64,000 bases of DNA from Hypericum androsaemum (lineage: Eukaryota; Streptophyta; Magnoliopsida; Malpighiales; Hypericaceae). Below the pieces are notes generated by a model. That model saw nothing but the letters and a program-made list of their open reading frames with translations. It did no database searches and was not told where the DNA came from. The position numbers and the translations under genes were made by a program. The stretch covers positions 11,732,689 to 11,796,688 of the forward strand of contig OZ023180.1 in the NCBI GenBank assembly GCA_963995505.1. Direction: 5' to 3'. Shown in pieces: positions 1 to 10,456 of this stretch; within the stretch, counting starts at the first letter, position 1; every line of letters starts with the position of its first letter.

Positions 1-1002
1 ACAAACTAAATTTGTTGTTAAATATAAGGGAATCTTATAAAAGAAATAACTTTTACAATAATATCTGCTTTATTTATAATGTTTGAATAAAATATTTTGT
101 TCAAAGATATCAAAATCTATAGCTAATCAACGTCAACAGCAATATTACACATGAACGAGTTCGCTCAAATTGGCAAGCTAGCGAAAACTTAAAATATTCT
201 TCTTGTGATTTGATTGGTTAAGTAGTTGATCACGGAACAGGCAAATAATGGTAATAAAACGGAAACAAAAGAATTCACTTGAGCAAGGGGTAAGCATAAA
301 TTGCTATTACCATAAAATATTCTTGTAAAAGAAGCAAAAGGTGTTAAGCGGACATTAGACCTTAATCCAGTAGTCAATATCGACTGTCTGTACACGCGTA
401 TTCTAATTCTGGCGTCGTTCAGTTGTTACATCGAATTTCACATATATCAGATAACTTAAATTTTTTGGTCTAGTGAATGTTGGAATTAATTTCTAGAAAA
501 CTGTATTGGAAGGTGAACGATCTGTTCTTTGCCCTCATTTTTCAAGAGAACGAGGTCAGCATTTATGAACATTTGTGGGTTACAGCTGAAAGACAACAGA
601 TTTATTATTAACTGGTCACAAGTCGCTTGGTGGAATTACTGCAATATGTATCACCAATTTTTTTGTGTGTGAAGGGAATCACTAATTATTTTTAGCATCA
701 ACCCTTTGCATTGAGTTTCGAACATGCCAATCTTCAGTTCTCAAGTAGAATTTTATCTTGGGCTGCTATAGATCGAATCTAGTTGCTTGTCCGTTATCAC
801 TAGAACAATTTATCAACCAACTTTTGATAAATCATGACCCTTGAAAATTGTATGGTTGTCCGTTTTCATAGTTAAAAAGATATTTTCATGACTCGATTTT
901 CAGAACCCAGAAGAATCCACCACTCGAGCACGGTGATTCCCTGAATGAAAATTAATTCCCTATGTACATTACCTTAGCACGGTAATTCACTGAATGGAAA
1001 TT
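1..1002. other. AT-rich intergenic DNA, no gene seen
   Basis: I find no convincing coding region; the one short minus-strand frame has no recognisable motif. The right edge holds an imperfect tandem duplication: the segment at 927-959 is repeated at 976-1002, and its second copy continues at 2966-2972, on the far side of the inserted LTR element. This shows the empty-site sequence before the insertion. Confidence 0.6.
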
Positions 1003-1286
1003 TGTTAGGAATTCAGCAACTTAGAAAACAATACACGCAAAGAACACGGACGCAAGAGATAACGTGGTTCGGCCTAGAGCCTACGTCCACGGTGAGAAAA
1101 GAGAACTTTTATTGATGAGTTTCCGAGCCACAAAGCTATACAAAACCTTAGGGTAACATGCCTTTATATAGAGGCAAACCCTTGTTGTACAAGTAACCTA
1201 TCTAGGTCTAATTAGGAGTCCAAAACCTAGTCAGAATAGGAATAGGATTAGGAAATAAGTCTTTCCTATTTCTCGCCATCCCAACA
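1003..1286 (-). repeat. 3' LTR of the TR-GAG element
   Basis: Because the element is on the minus strand, this lower-coordinate copy is the 3' LTR. It carries the conserved TGTT...AACA ends. The purine-rich tract at about 1287-1300 (minus strand) marks plus-strand priming next to it. Confidence 0.88.
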
Positions 1287-2079
1287 ATCTCCACCTTGGC
1301 GAGAAATCATCTCGTGGAAGAACCATGAAGCTTCACCCGAACTTCAACAAACTCCACCTTGACAAAATACCGCCCCATGAAGAACCATAAGATCTTGCAA
1401 AATCAATCCGACTCCACCGACTCCATCTCGGACCATAGATAACTGCATCAATAAGACCATCTCAACTTTCTCTTCACCTTTTGTTCAATCACTTGGAGCT
1501 AGCCCCCAAACTCGAGCTTCTGAGCTTGCTTGGCCTATTCCCTCCAATCTCTATTGAACTCCAACTAGCAAGTCCACCTGCTGAAGCAAACTTGTGACCA
1601 ATAGATGCGCTCTCTATTTTCCGGTCAACCCCATACTCCGCAACCTCGAACTTCTTCTCCGCTGGACCTTCTTACCTCATACCAATGCTACATGCCATAG
1701 TATACAAAGGGCAACCTTTTGTTCTACCAAGTAGAACCCTCGACATGCCACGAACTCCACCGTTCGGCCTTGAGTGAGCTACCCGATTTGTCCGTGGTGC
1801 TATCAACGGCTTCGCATGCCCAATGCCAAACCTACCCAACACCTTTGACGTGCACGTCCCTTTATACAACCATAGCGAGGCCCAGCTAACAAAGCTTCTC
1901 CGAGACAACCATGGCTCCTTGCCAACCATGCCTCCACGAAATAACCATAGCTTGCTATCCATGTCTCCGCGAATCCCAACTCTACTCAAACCATTCATGT
2001 CAAGCCTTTGCTCCCTTATACGAACCAACCTCATATGACGTGAGCTTTTGCCAACTCCTTCGGACCCATTGATGTGACT

Positions 2080-2649
2080 CTACCTACAATAATGTGCCTT
2101 GCTAACCTGTAGGTATTCCCTTTCACCCTTCATCCCTACCATCGCATCCTTCTCCATCTTCATTAGCATACCTTTATAACTATCACTGTTATAATCCGAG
2201 GTTCCTAATGAAAAGAGATTACCAGGATGCATTGGACTTGATAAGACAGAAAGCCAGTCACCATCCGACCCGTCTGAACATGTGGCCATGGTTGTGGATG
2301 CAGATCCCTCCTCGTTGTCTTGATCCCCAGTTCGTCCTGGATAGTCCCCTTCATGCGCCCTTCTCAGCACTTGAAGCCACTTCCATTGAACTTCTTTGAC
2401 TCCGACCTGGATCCTCTTCCACAACCCAGCTGGTGGCTCCTCATCATCCGCCAAGCACAAGCGAATCTTCGCTACCGCCTTGACCTCCAACTCTTCCCGC
2501 TCTTGCTCCTCCATCTTCTTGGGCTTCTTCTCCGAGAGCGCGATAACCATCCATTGTTGCACGAGGAGATCCTTGGCACGCCTTTGCCATAACCTGAAAT
2601 TCGATGAACCATCGAACTTCACAAGAGCAAACCTCGTGCCGTCCGACAT
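2080..2649 (-). CDS. Truncated Copia-type gag ORF of the TR-GAG element
   Basis: The 189-residue frame starts with ATG 10 nt after the primer-binding site. Residues 1-35 contain the FDGSSNFRLWQRR and AKDLLVQQ motifs that open Copia-type gag proteins (DUF4219-like). Residues about 55-68 (EELEVKAVAKIRLCLADD) match the following helical segment. After residue 75 the resemblance ends and the sequence looks unrelated, so only the gag N-terminus survives. No CCHC zinc knuckle is present. The neighbouring minus-strand frame to 1672 has no recognisable domain. Gag would normally assemble the virus-like particle; whether this stub does anything is unknown. Confidence 0.7.
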   Translation of the reverse strand: MSDGTRFALVKFDGSSNFRLWQRRAKDLLVQQWMVIALSEKKPKKMEEQEREELEVKAVAKIRLCLADDEEPPAGLWKRIQVGVKEVQWKWLQVLRRAHEGDYPGRTGDQDNEEGSASTTMATCSDGSDGDWLSVLSSPMHPGNLFSLGTSDYNSDSYKGMLMKMEKDAMVGMKGEREYLQVSKAHYCR

Positions 2650-2658
2650 CCTTCAACC

Positions 2659-2674
2659 TTAGCTCTTGATACCA
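2659..2674 (-). promoter_or_regulatory. Primer-binding site, initiator-Met tRNA type
   Basis: On the minus strand the sequence is TGGTATCAAGAGCT, next to the 5' LTR. Plant LTR elements usually have TGGTATCAGAGC here, so this copy has one extra A. That is a small departure which could weaken priming. Confidence 0.75.
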
Positions 2675-2676
2675 CT

Positions 2677-2960
2677 TGTTAGGAATTCAGCAACTTAGAG
2701 AACAATACACGCAAAGAACACGGACGCAAGAGATAACGTGGTTCGGCCTAGTGCCTACGTCCACGGTGAGAAAAGAGAACTTTTATTGATGAGTTTCCGA
2801 GCCACAAAGCTATACAAAATCTTAGGGTAACATGCCTTTATATAGAGGCAAACCCTTGTTGTACAAGTAACCTATCTAGGTCTAATTAGGAGTCCAAAAC
2901 CTAGTCAGAATAGGAATAGGAATAGGAAATAAGTCTTTCCTATTTCTCGCCATCCCAACA
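2677..2960 (-). repeat. 5' LTR of the TR-GAG element
   Basis: This is the direct repeat of 1003-1286. It should contain the promoter, and a TATATA-like string lies inside it at about 2839 (minus strand). It ends immediately before the primer-binding site. Confidence 0.88.
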
Positions 2961-2980
2961 AAATTAATTCCAGGAACAAG

Positions 2981-3554
2981 TGTCACACATCGCCCTTGCA
3001 TGTCTGCCACACATGCGAGTAGAAGTGGTAGCGGGCTAACAAGCCCTGAAGGGCCACCAGCCAGCACGCACAAGCGAAGGAACACAAAGGGAACCAGCCC
3101 ACGAAGGGACTCGAGTGGCTGCCAGAGAATTCAAAATCTATCAGCGAAGAGTTACGAAGGAATAAATGCATAGGCACCAAAGGACATCCAGAAGGCACGA
3201 AGTAGACCACCAGAAAGGCCAAATCGGCCAGATTGTAAGCACCAACGGCGCCCATTCTATATAGGCTTTGTATATGTCCTTTCGGCCAAAAGTTGTAAAG
3301 GAGAAAGGGGTTGCCCAGATTGTATATAAATAGGGCTGATCCCTAATTGTTGTAATCATCTAGAAATTAGTAATATAGTACTTAATTTCCCTGTGCAATT
3401 CGTGTTCTACGTTTGGGTGAGTGCTACTTAAATCTGAGGGCAATCTAACATCTTTTCGAGAGAGAGAATATGAGTTACAAGTGAAGGCTGACTTGGGGGG
3501 AGTTTAACCTCAACTGTCGGCACGTCTAAGCGAGAAACAAGTTTAGTCGTGCCA
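2981..3554 (+). repeat. 5' LTR of the gypsy element
   Basis: 574 bp beginning TGTCACAC. The TATATAAATAGG box at about 3321 is the likely LTR promoter. The LTR ends just before the primer-binding site. Confidence 0.85.
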
Positions 3555-3557
3555 ATT

Positions 3558-3570
3558 TGGTATCAGAGCC
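3558..3570 (+). promoter_or_regulatory. Primer-binding site (initiator-Met tRNA)
   Basis: TGGTATCAGAGCC, three bases after the 5' LTR, is the standard plant LTR-retrotransposon priming site. Confidence 0.85.
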
Positions 3571-4054
3571 ATGTTCTTAAATAGATCAGGTATGTGGGAA
3601 AAATATTTTACGATGGCCAGTAGCGAAGATGCTTCAGCGGTAGACAATCCGGCTAGGAAGGATAGTGGGTCCAAGGATGCGCCACCACCGAAAGAAACTA
3701 CTGCTGGTGGGAGAAAGAACACTCGAAGGGATAAATATGTCCCTCCGGATCCATTGGCTATCCAAATAGAACAATGTGTACTCGACAACAGCGACAAAAA
3801 TGGAGGAATTAGTCATCGGCCTTGAAGATGGAAGTCAAAGTATGCAAGAGGGCAGTAGCTGGTGCCAACGTTAGCACAATTTATAGAGGGATTGCAAACT
3901 TTGAGACCCCTAAACCGAAGGTATTCAATGGGGGAGGGAATGCGAAGGACCTCGATAACTTTTTGTGGGGTCTGGAGCGCTATTTTGAGGTAACCAACAT
4001 CGTTGAGGATGCTACAAAGTTGCGAACTGCCCCACTTTACCTTGCAGACACCGC

Positions 4055-6126
4055 CAGGGGCGGAGGAACGTTTGGGGCACTGGGGGAAATTGCCCCCACT
4101 TAATTTTTTTTGATAACTAGGTATATTTTTTAATGTATGTCCCCACTAAAATTAGAATTTGACCTCACAAAAAAATAATCAACCTAAAAATTCAGATAAT
4201 TTTATCTTCGGATTTGAATCCGGATTTTCCGAAATTTTTATTTCGGATTCGGATAGAAAAAATATATATTCGAAATATCCGAATATCCGAAATGTTTAAT
4301 AAATATACTTAGAAATTAGGAGTTCTAGTCCAAGAAGGCTGATTTGTTCAAGAAAGAAAGTTCGACCCAAAAATTTAATTTTCTTAGTGCTCACCGCACC
4401 TTGAGAGCAACTCTACCACTTTAAAATCAAAATCATTCTGAAACCCAAAAATAGGTATGGTTGTTATTTGCATTTCGGTTGCTTTGGGTTAGTTGTTCTC
4501 TGTGTTAGTTTGTTATTATTTTTTTGCAATTTGCTTTCATTATTTTTTTTATTACTTTGTCGTTGTTTCTTGAACTTTTATGATCTCTATCTGGGTAGTC
4601 TTTGTTCGTAGTCAAACGGCAAAAAATCCAGTGTTGGTGTTTGGTTAAGTGATTGGTGTGTGGGTTCTTTCCGAATAGTTGTGGTTAATTTCTTTAAGAT
4701 ACTTGAAACAAGCTGTGTTAATATTGGTGAAATTGTCACTGTTACTCTGATGTTCAAACAATTTATGTTTTCGATTTTGCTGTATTAATATTGTTGAATC
4801 AAGAACTTGGTGTTAGACGAGCATGTGACACAAGATGGGGTTCACTGTTTACTTTTGAATTTACAACTAATGTTCGATTTCGTGATCAAGTTAATATTTT
4901 TTCTTAAAAGGTTTATTTTTATATTAATTAATACCTTTAAGTACTTTATTATTAATAATTATTTATGCATGCACAAAAGCTAATAAATTTTTTCCAACTT
5001 TCTAATAAAGGTATTGGATATTGTAGCTGAGGATGGAACTAAATCTATTCAACGAGTTGAAGTTAATTCTCTATTGGAGTCACTTCAATCATTTGAGTTT
5101 ATATTCAATTTTCATCTTATGAAAAGCATATTAAGAATCACCAATGAATTATCACAGACTTTACAACGAAAGGATCAAAACATTGCTAGAGCCATGACAC
5201 TAGTAAAAGTGTCAAAACAAAGGTTGCAAGATTTAAGAGATACAAGATGGACTTCTTTGCTATTAGAAGCTTTAGTATTTTGCACAGAACGTGAGATTAT
5301 TGTTCCACATATAGAACAAATATTTCAGCCAAGTGGAAGATTTCGGCGCAAAAATTTTCAGGTTATTAATCTGCACCATTATTCAGCATTTTGCACAGAA
5401 TGTGAGATTATTGTTCCACATATGGAACATATGTTTCAGCCAAGTAGAAGATCTCGCTCAAAAATTTCTAGGTTACTAATCTGCACCATTATCAAGTTGA
5501 TATTTTCTATACAATTATAGATACGCAACTTCACGAATTAAATAGTCAGTTTACTGAGATCAACACTGAATTGCTTCTTCGTGTGGCATGTTTAAGTCCG
5601 GATGAATCATTTGCTACTTTTGATAAGAAAAAATTGCTTGGTCTGACTAAGTTTTATCCATGTGACTTTTCGTCATTAGATATCTTGACACTGGATAGTC
5701 AGTTGTATAATTATATTACTGACATAAGATCTAATGATGAATTTTATGATATAAAGAAGATCGATATTTTGGCTTAGAAGTTGGTGCAAATACAGAGAGA
5801 TCTCATTTATCCTACGGTATTTTGACTCCTAAAATTAGCTTTGATATTGCCGGTTGTGACTGCAAGTGTTGAGAGAGCCTTTTTTGTCATGAATATTTTG
5901 AAGAATCATCTTCGCAACAAGATGGGAGATCAATTGCTAGCTGATTGTTTAATTACATATATCGAGAAAGGCATATTTGATTGTATTGACAATGTAGCTA
6001 TTATGGAGCGATTTGAACGCATGAATAATCGTAGAGGACAATTATAAATATTGTAATTATATACGTTGAACTTTTTGAAAAAAATTATATTGTCTCCACT
6101 CTTCAAATTTTCTGGCTCCGCCCCTG
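4055..6126 (+). mobile_element. hAT transposon nested in the gypsy gag
   Basis: The element has terminal inverted repeats (CAGGGGCGGA at the left, TCCGCCCCTG at the right) and a perfect 8-bp duplication GACACCGC at 4047-4054 and 6127-6134, the hAT hallmark. It is 2072 bp long. It contains a decayed transposase and a TTCGGAT-rich low-complexity stretch at 4200-4300. Removing it restores continuous gypsy gag sequence, which proves it arrived after the gypsy element. Confidence 0.9.
5014..6047 (+). pseudogene. hAT transposase relic (ZMYM1/DUF4371-like)
   Basis: The first frame (5014-5520) resembles the middle of TTF-type zinc-finger hAT transposases: AEDGTKSIQRVEVNSLLESL, then a helical region with LQDLRDTRW. 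The segment at 5380-5470 partly repeats 5270-5360, an internal duplication around FCTEREIIVPHIEQ. A second piece (5571-5777) and the C-terminal dimerisation domain (5841-6047, containing TASVERAFFVMNILKNHLRN and MGDQLLADCLITYIEK) follow in shifted frames. The N-terminal zinc finger and most of the catalytic core are missing. It would have cut and pasted the element but is now inactive. Confidence 0.78.
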
Positions 6127-6780
6127 GACACCGCTATGCTTTGGTGGCGGAGGAAGCAAGGCAAAGTGGTGCGCAAGACTTGTGTGGTGGATACTTGGGC
6201 AGATTTTTGGCATAAAATTAAGTAGCAATTCTATTCAGAAAATGTCGAGGATGAAGCACGTGCAAGACTACGGAGGCTTGGACATAAGAGCTCGGTACGC
6301 GATTATGTTATGGAATTTTTAGAGGTGTTGTTATAAATTCCAGATATGACCGCGAAGGAGGTGTTATTCGCTTTTGTTGATGGCCTTCAACCGTAGGCAA
6401 CAATGGAGGTACAGCGTCAAAAGGCACAAAATCTTTGGTCAACTATAGCAATTGTGGAGTCCTTGGTGGAGCTCCGCAAATCTGAACCTAAGGCAAAAGG
6501 TTCAAAAAATAAGGGCAAAAGTGGGGGAGGTCGTTCATCGTAAAACAAAGACAAGGGGACCAACTCGAAGTCAAACACTTACAGAGGGGGCGAGAAGAGC
6601 GGGAAGGATCCGCCGAAGTCGTCTGGGTGTTTCATTTGCGACGGCCCCCACCGGGCTGTTGAATGCCTGAAATGGTTCAAACTATCTGCAGCAAGCCAAG
6701 AGGAGGTCGAGACAAATGCAGAAGAAGAAAGGGTTAGGGCACTACAACTTCTGAGTTTAATTAAGCGAAAGGTTGAAATG

Positions 6781-9500
6781 TTGAATTCAGAGAAGCTAGG
6801 CCACATGTATGTGACGGGAAAGGTTAATTCCCACGAGATCCGAGCACTGATTGACAATAGGGCATCCAACGAAGGAGTGTGGCTCCCTAAAGATGGTGAA
6901 CTCATCCCATATCCCAATTTTTTGAGTAGCGAAAGGCGTGAAGGTGCGCCTTGGAGATTGGCAAGCCTGACAAATTTCTCGATGGTGACCATGGACGATT
7001 ACCCTGTGATAATTAGTGTCGACTTCATGGATAGGGTTCAAGCTTTTCCCATCCCCTTCGCTAACTCTATATGCATAGTGGATAACGAGAAGGCTTATTT
7101 GGTGCCTATCGCAAGGGAAGGAAGGTAGCCTACAAAGGTTATGTTCATGATACAAGTCTAGAATGGGCTACGAAAGAAGGAGCCAACATTTCTAGCCAAT
7201 GTCCTACTTCTCGACGAAGAGAAAGGACAAGAGATGCTAGTCCTGAAGCAGATTACAGAGGTCCTAAAAAAGTTCAAGGATGTGATGCCGAAGGAGTTGC
7301 CGAAAGAATAACCGCCTAGGCGAGAGGTGGATCAAAGGATCAAGTTGGAGGTCAGTGCAAAATCTCCTGCGGCAACCCCTTACCGAATGGCCCCTACAGA
7401 GTTGGAAGAGTTGCGAAAATAATTACGAGAGCTGTTTGACACTGGGTTCATCAGGCCCTCGAAGTTCCCATTCGGTACCCCGTTGCTATTCCAGAAGAAA
7501 CAAGATGGGTTCCTACGGTTATGCATTGACTATAGAGCCCTGAACAAGTTGATGATCAAGAGCAAGTATCTAATTCCTTTGACTGCGGACCTGTTCGACC
7601 AACTCAGAGATGCAAGGTGGTTTTCCAAATTGGACCTAAGATCGGGCTACTGGCAGGTGTGCATTGCCGAAGGTGATGAGGAGGCGTGCGTGATATATTA
7701 CAATCTTATGAATTCATAGCGATGCCTTTCGGACTAACAAATGTCCCAGAAACTCTCTACACCATGATGAATAAGGTCCTACAGCTCTTTCTCGATGACT
7801 TTATCATAGTATATCTGGACGATATTAAGGTGTACATCAAGACATTATAGGAACATGCAGGCCACCTATGATAAGTTTTCAATGGATTGGCGGATAATCA
7901 ATTGTTCGTAAAGAAGGAGAAGTACATGTTTGCACAAATAGAAGTGCCTTTCCTTGGCCACTTCATTAGAGGAGGGTGCCTACGGATGGATCCAAATAAT
8001 GTGGAGGCAATTCAAGCCATCAACGAGGTGCCCGCATTGCAGTCCTTCTTTGGATTGGCAAACTACTATCAAAATTTTGTAAAACGGTATTTAGCTATTG
8101 AAACACCCTTGACAGAGATACAGAAGAAATACCGAGCATGGAATTGGGACAATGTTGTGACGTGTTACTTCCTGGCGCAAAAGAAGATCTCGCCAAAATA
8201 AGCTAGATGGCAAAACTTTCTCATCGAATTTGATTTTGCAATGGAATACAAGACCGGAAAGACTAACATGATGGTTGATGCACTTAGCTGCAAGGCAGAA
8301 TTTGTTGTGATAGCTGCAATAAGCCTACCGCAGTTGTCTTTGATGAACAGAGTCAAAGAGGGGATTGAACACGACCTAATCATGGAGCGGTTGTGATCAC
8401 AAGTGCGGGATGGCAAGACTCACAGATTCTGGGAGAAGGACGGCCTGCTCTACACCATCAGAAATAAGTTGTTCATACCATGGTGGGGAGCACTATGAAG
8501 AGAGATCATTCAAGAGTGTCATGATACAAAGTGTGCAGGACACCCCGAGTGTTTATTACCACACAGAAGGACTCTACGGCAGAAGAAATGGCCAAGATGT
8601 TTTTTAAGCACGTAATCAAGTATTGGGGTGTGCCGAAGTCTATTGTAAGTGATCACGATTCGCGATTCAGTGGATGATTTTGGAGGGAGCTCTTCAAGAT
8701 CATGGGGTCTAACCTCAACTTCTCATCAGTGTTACATCCGCAGACAGACTGACAGATAGAGCGGGTAAATGGGCTGTTGGAGATCTATCTATGCCACTAC
8801 TTCAATGCCAATAAACTAGATTGGCCAAAGTTACTGGATGTGGTGCAATTCTCCTACAACCTACATCGGAGTGACTAAACAAGCAAGCGCGTTTGATATC
8901 ACAATAGGACAACAACCCCTCACTCCATCGATGGTTGCGATGGGATATACGGACGGAAGCCTTGCTGCCTACCATTTTGCTAAGGATTAGCATCAGAAGA
9001 TATAGATGGCAAAGGCTTATTTGGCCCGAGCCCAAAAGAAGATAAAGAAGTGGGCGGACACAAAATAGAGGGACATTTCCTTCAAGGAGGGAGATCTTAA
9101 ACTCCTAGCGCGACAATCCAAACAGGTGCAAAAGTTAAACAATGCCGTGATAAGGCATTATGAAGGGCATTTCTGAGTCGTGGAGTGAGTAGGAAAGCTG
9201 ACGTACAGACTTGATCTACCAAACAATCTGAAGTTTTACCCGGTGTTTCACGTCAGTTTGTTTAAGCCTTACCATACAGATGAGGAGGATCCAAGCCGCA
9301 AAGAGTCGTAGCGAACCCCGACTAACATCCACTCTCATTACGATAAGGATATATAAAGATTGAGGCGCGGTTAGTCATTCCAGCGAAGGGGCCCAACCCA
9401 AACTGCAACTGGACAGCGAGACTAGTTGGAAAATAGACTACAATCTATGGCAATTTTGTGAAAATATTTTTGAGTTTGATACTGCGACAAGGACATCACG
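6781..9500 (+). pseudogene. Gypsy pol relic: protease, RT, RNase H, integrase
   Basis: Protease remnant at 6778-7128 reads ALIDNRASN where active elements have LID(T/S)GAS(H), so the catalytic Asp-Thr-Gly site is altered. Reverse transcriptase pieces: 7483-7719 ([23 protein letters not shown]), 7715-7850 with a YLDD box, and the connection domain 7887-8201 (FLGHFI...FFGLANYYQNFVKRY). An RNase H tail follows (YKTGKTNMMVDALS, about 8250). The integrase zinc-binding and core regions (8420-8800: SIVSDHDSRF, VLHPQTD) contain several stops. Near 9240-9300 is the [13 protein letters not shown] type integrase C-terminus, followed by a weak chromodomain-like tail. It is non-functional. Confidence 0.8.
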
Positions 9501-9518
9501 GAACTAAGTGGGGGAGAA

Positions 9519-10383
9519 TGTCACACCTCTCCCTCATATGTCTGACATATATGTGATCGGGTGTGAGAAGTGGCAGCTGGCTAACAAGCCTCGAAGGGCC
9601 ACCAACCAACACGCACAAAGGAATGGACATTCTGGCGAGCCAGCCCATAGGGGAATGCGAGCCAGCATGCAAAGGGACATAAATGGCTGCTAGAGAATTC
9701 AAAATCTGCCAGCGAAGAGTTACGAAGGAATAAATGGATAGGCACCAAATAAGATAGCAAGCATATCTCAACTCGAACTCTATATGTTTTTATCTACGTA
9801 TTTGGCGTAGTCGGAATTCAGACATTTGAACCATTCCAACATGAATATGTTTCGGGGTCTCAAGGGCTAAGGGCGTTTAATTGTCCCGCGAAATATTTGT
9901 GTTTTATATAGCTTAAACTAGATGTGTCACATTCGAGTCATCATCGAGAATATAACAATGTAAAATAATTGTTTAAAGAGTTTTAGTGTCTTTCAAAAGT
10001 CAACTTGGCTATCCAAATACCAAATAATATCAAACCAAAATTTCTATGAAGGAAAATTTGGCTGGATTGTAAGCACCAAAGGTGCCATTCATTGTAGGCT
10101 TTGTATATGGCCTTTCGGCCAAAAGTTGTAAAAGCGAAGGGGCCGCCCAAATTGTGTATAAATAGGATCGACCCCTACTAAGTTGTAATCATCCAAAAAT
10201 CAGTAATATATTACTTACTCTTGTGCAATTCGTGTTCTAAGTGTGGGTGAGTGCTACAGAAATCTGAGGATAATCTAACCTCTTTTCGAGAGAAAGAGTG
10301 TGAGTTGCAAGTGAAGGCTGACTTTGGGCTAGTTAAACTCAAGATCTGGCACGTCTAAACGAGAAATAAGTTTAGGCGTGACA
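9519..10383 (+). repeat. 3' LTR of the gypsy element, carrying an insertion
   Basis: It begins TGTCACAC after the polypurine tract and ends GTGACA. It aligns with the 5' LTR from 9519 to about 9757 and again from about 10056 to the end, with roughly 300 bp of unrelated sequence between. A TATA box (GTGTATAAATAGG) is retained near 10154. Confidence 0.82.
9758..10055. other. About 300-bp unidentified insertion within the gypsy 3' LTR
   Basis: This stretch is absent from the 5' LTR. It replaces or interrupts the segment around GGCACCAAA. I see no clear terminal inverted repeat or coding frame, and the exact boundaries are uncertain by about 10 bp. It may be a MITE, a conversion tract or an insertion-deletion scar. 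Confidence 0.55.
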
Positions 10384-10456
10384 CAAGGTCGTCGAAGGTT
10401 TCCCACTGTCCAACTTCATTGCATCACATTTTCATAAATTTTTTCAGCAGTAGAAC

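Larger units (their letters stand above)
1003..2960 (-). mobile_element. Small gag-only LTR retrotransposon (TR-GAG type)
   Basis: Two direct LTRs of 284 bp (1003-1286 and 2677-2960) start and end with TG..CA and differ at only about four positions by eye. The element is flanked by a perfect 5-bp duplication AAATT (998-1002, 2961-2965). On the minus strand, a primer-binding site resembling the initiator-Met tRNA complement follows the 5' LTR, and a purine tract AAGGTGGAGA precedes the 3' LTR. The 1.4 kb interior encodes only the start of a Copia-type gag. No protease, integrase, reverse transcriptase or RNase H is visible, so movement would need enzymes from an autonomous partner. The low LTR divergence implies a recent insertion. 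Confidence 0.88.
3571..6780 (+). pseudogene. Gypsy gag, split by a hAT transposon and frameshifted
   Basis: The N-terminal part (3571-4054) has the charged leader and the gag core segment around FETPKPKVFNGGGNAKDLDNF, typical of plant gypsy gag. The reading frame shifts near 3822. The nested hAT interrupts codons at 4055. Beyond it (6135-6480) the gag core resumes with several stops. A zinc-knuckle remnant (CDGPHRAVEC) lies near 6638-6665. Gag would form the particle shell and bind RNA, but this copy cannot encode a full protein. Confidence 0.75.
2981..10383 (+). mobile_element. Degenerate Ty3/gypsy (chromovirus-like) LTR retrotransposon
   Basis: The 5' LTR (2981-3554) and an interrupted 3' LTR (9519-10383) enclose gag, protease, reverse transcriptase, RNase H and integrase remnants in gypsy order. 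A TGGTATCAGAGCC primer-binding site lies at 3558-3570. A polypurine tract AAGTGGGGGAGAA precedes the 3' LTR (9506-9518). The flanking duplication is (A)CAAG at 2976-2980 and 10383-10387. Every coding domain carries stops or frameshifts and the LTRs are visibly diverged, so this is an old, inactive copy. A 2.07 kb hAT transposon splits gag at 4055. Confidence 0.88.

Noticed and set aside
1672..2038. Frames in the interior of the TR-GAG element
   Set aside because: No motif beyond the gag start; Copia-like features are absent.
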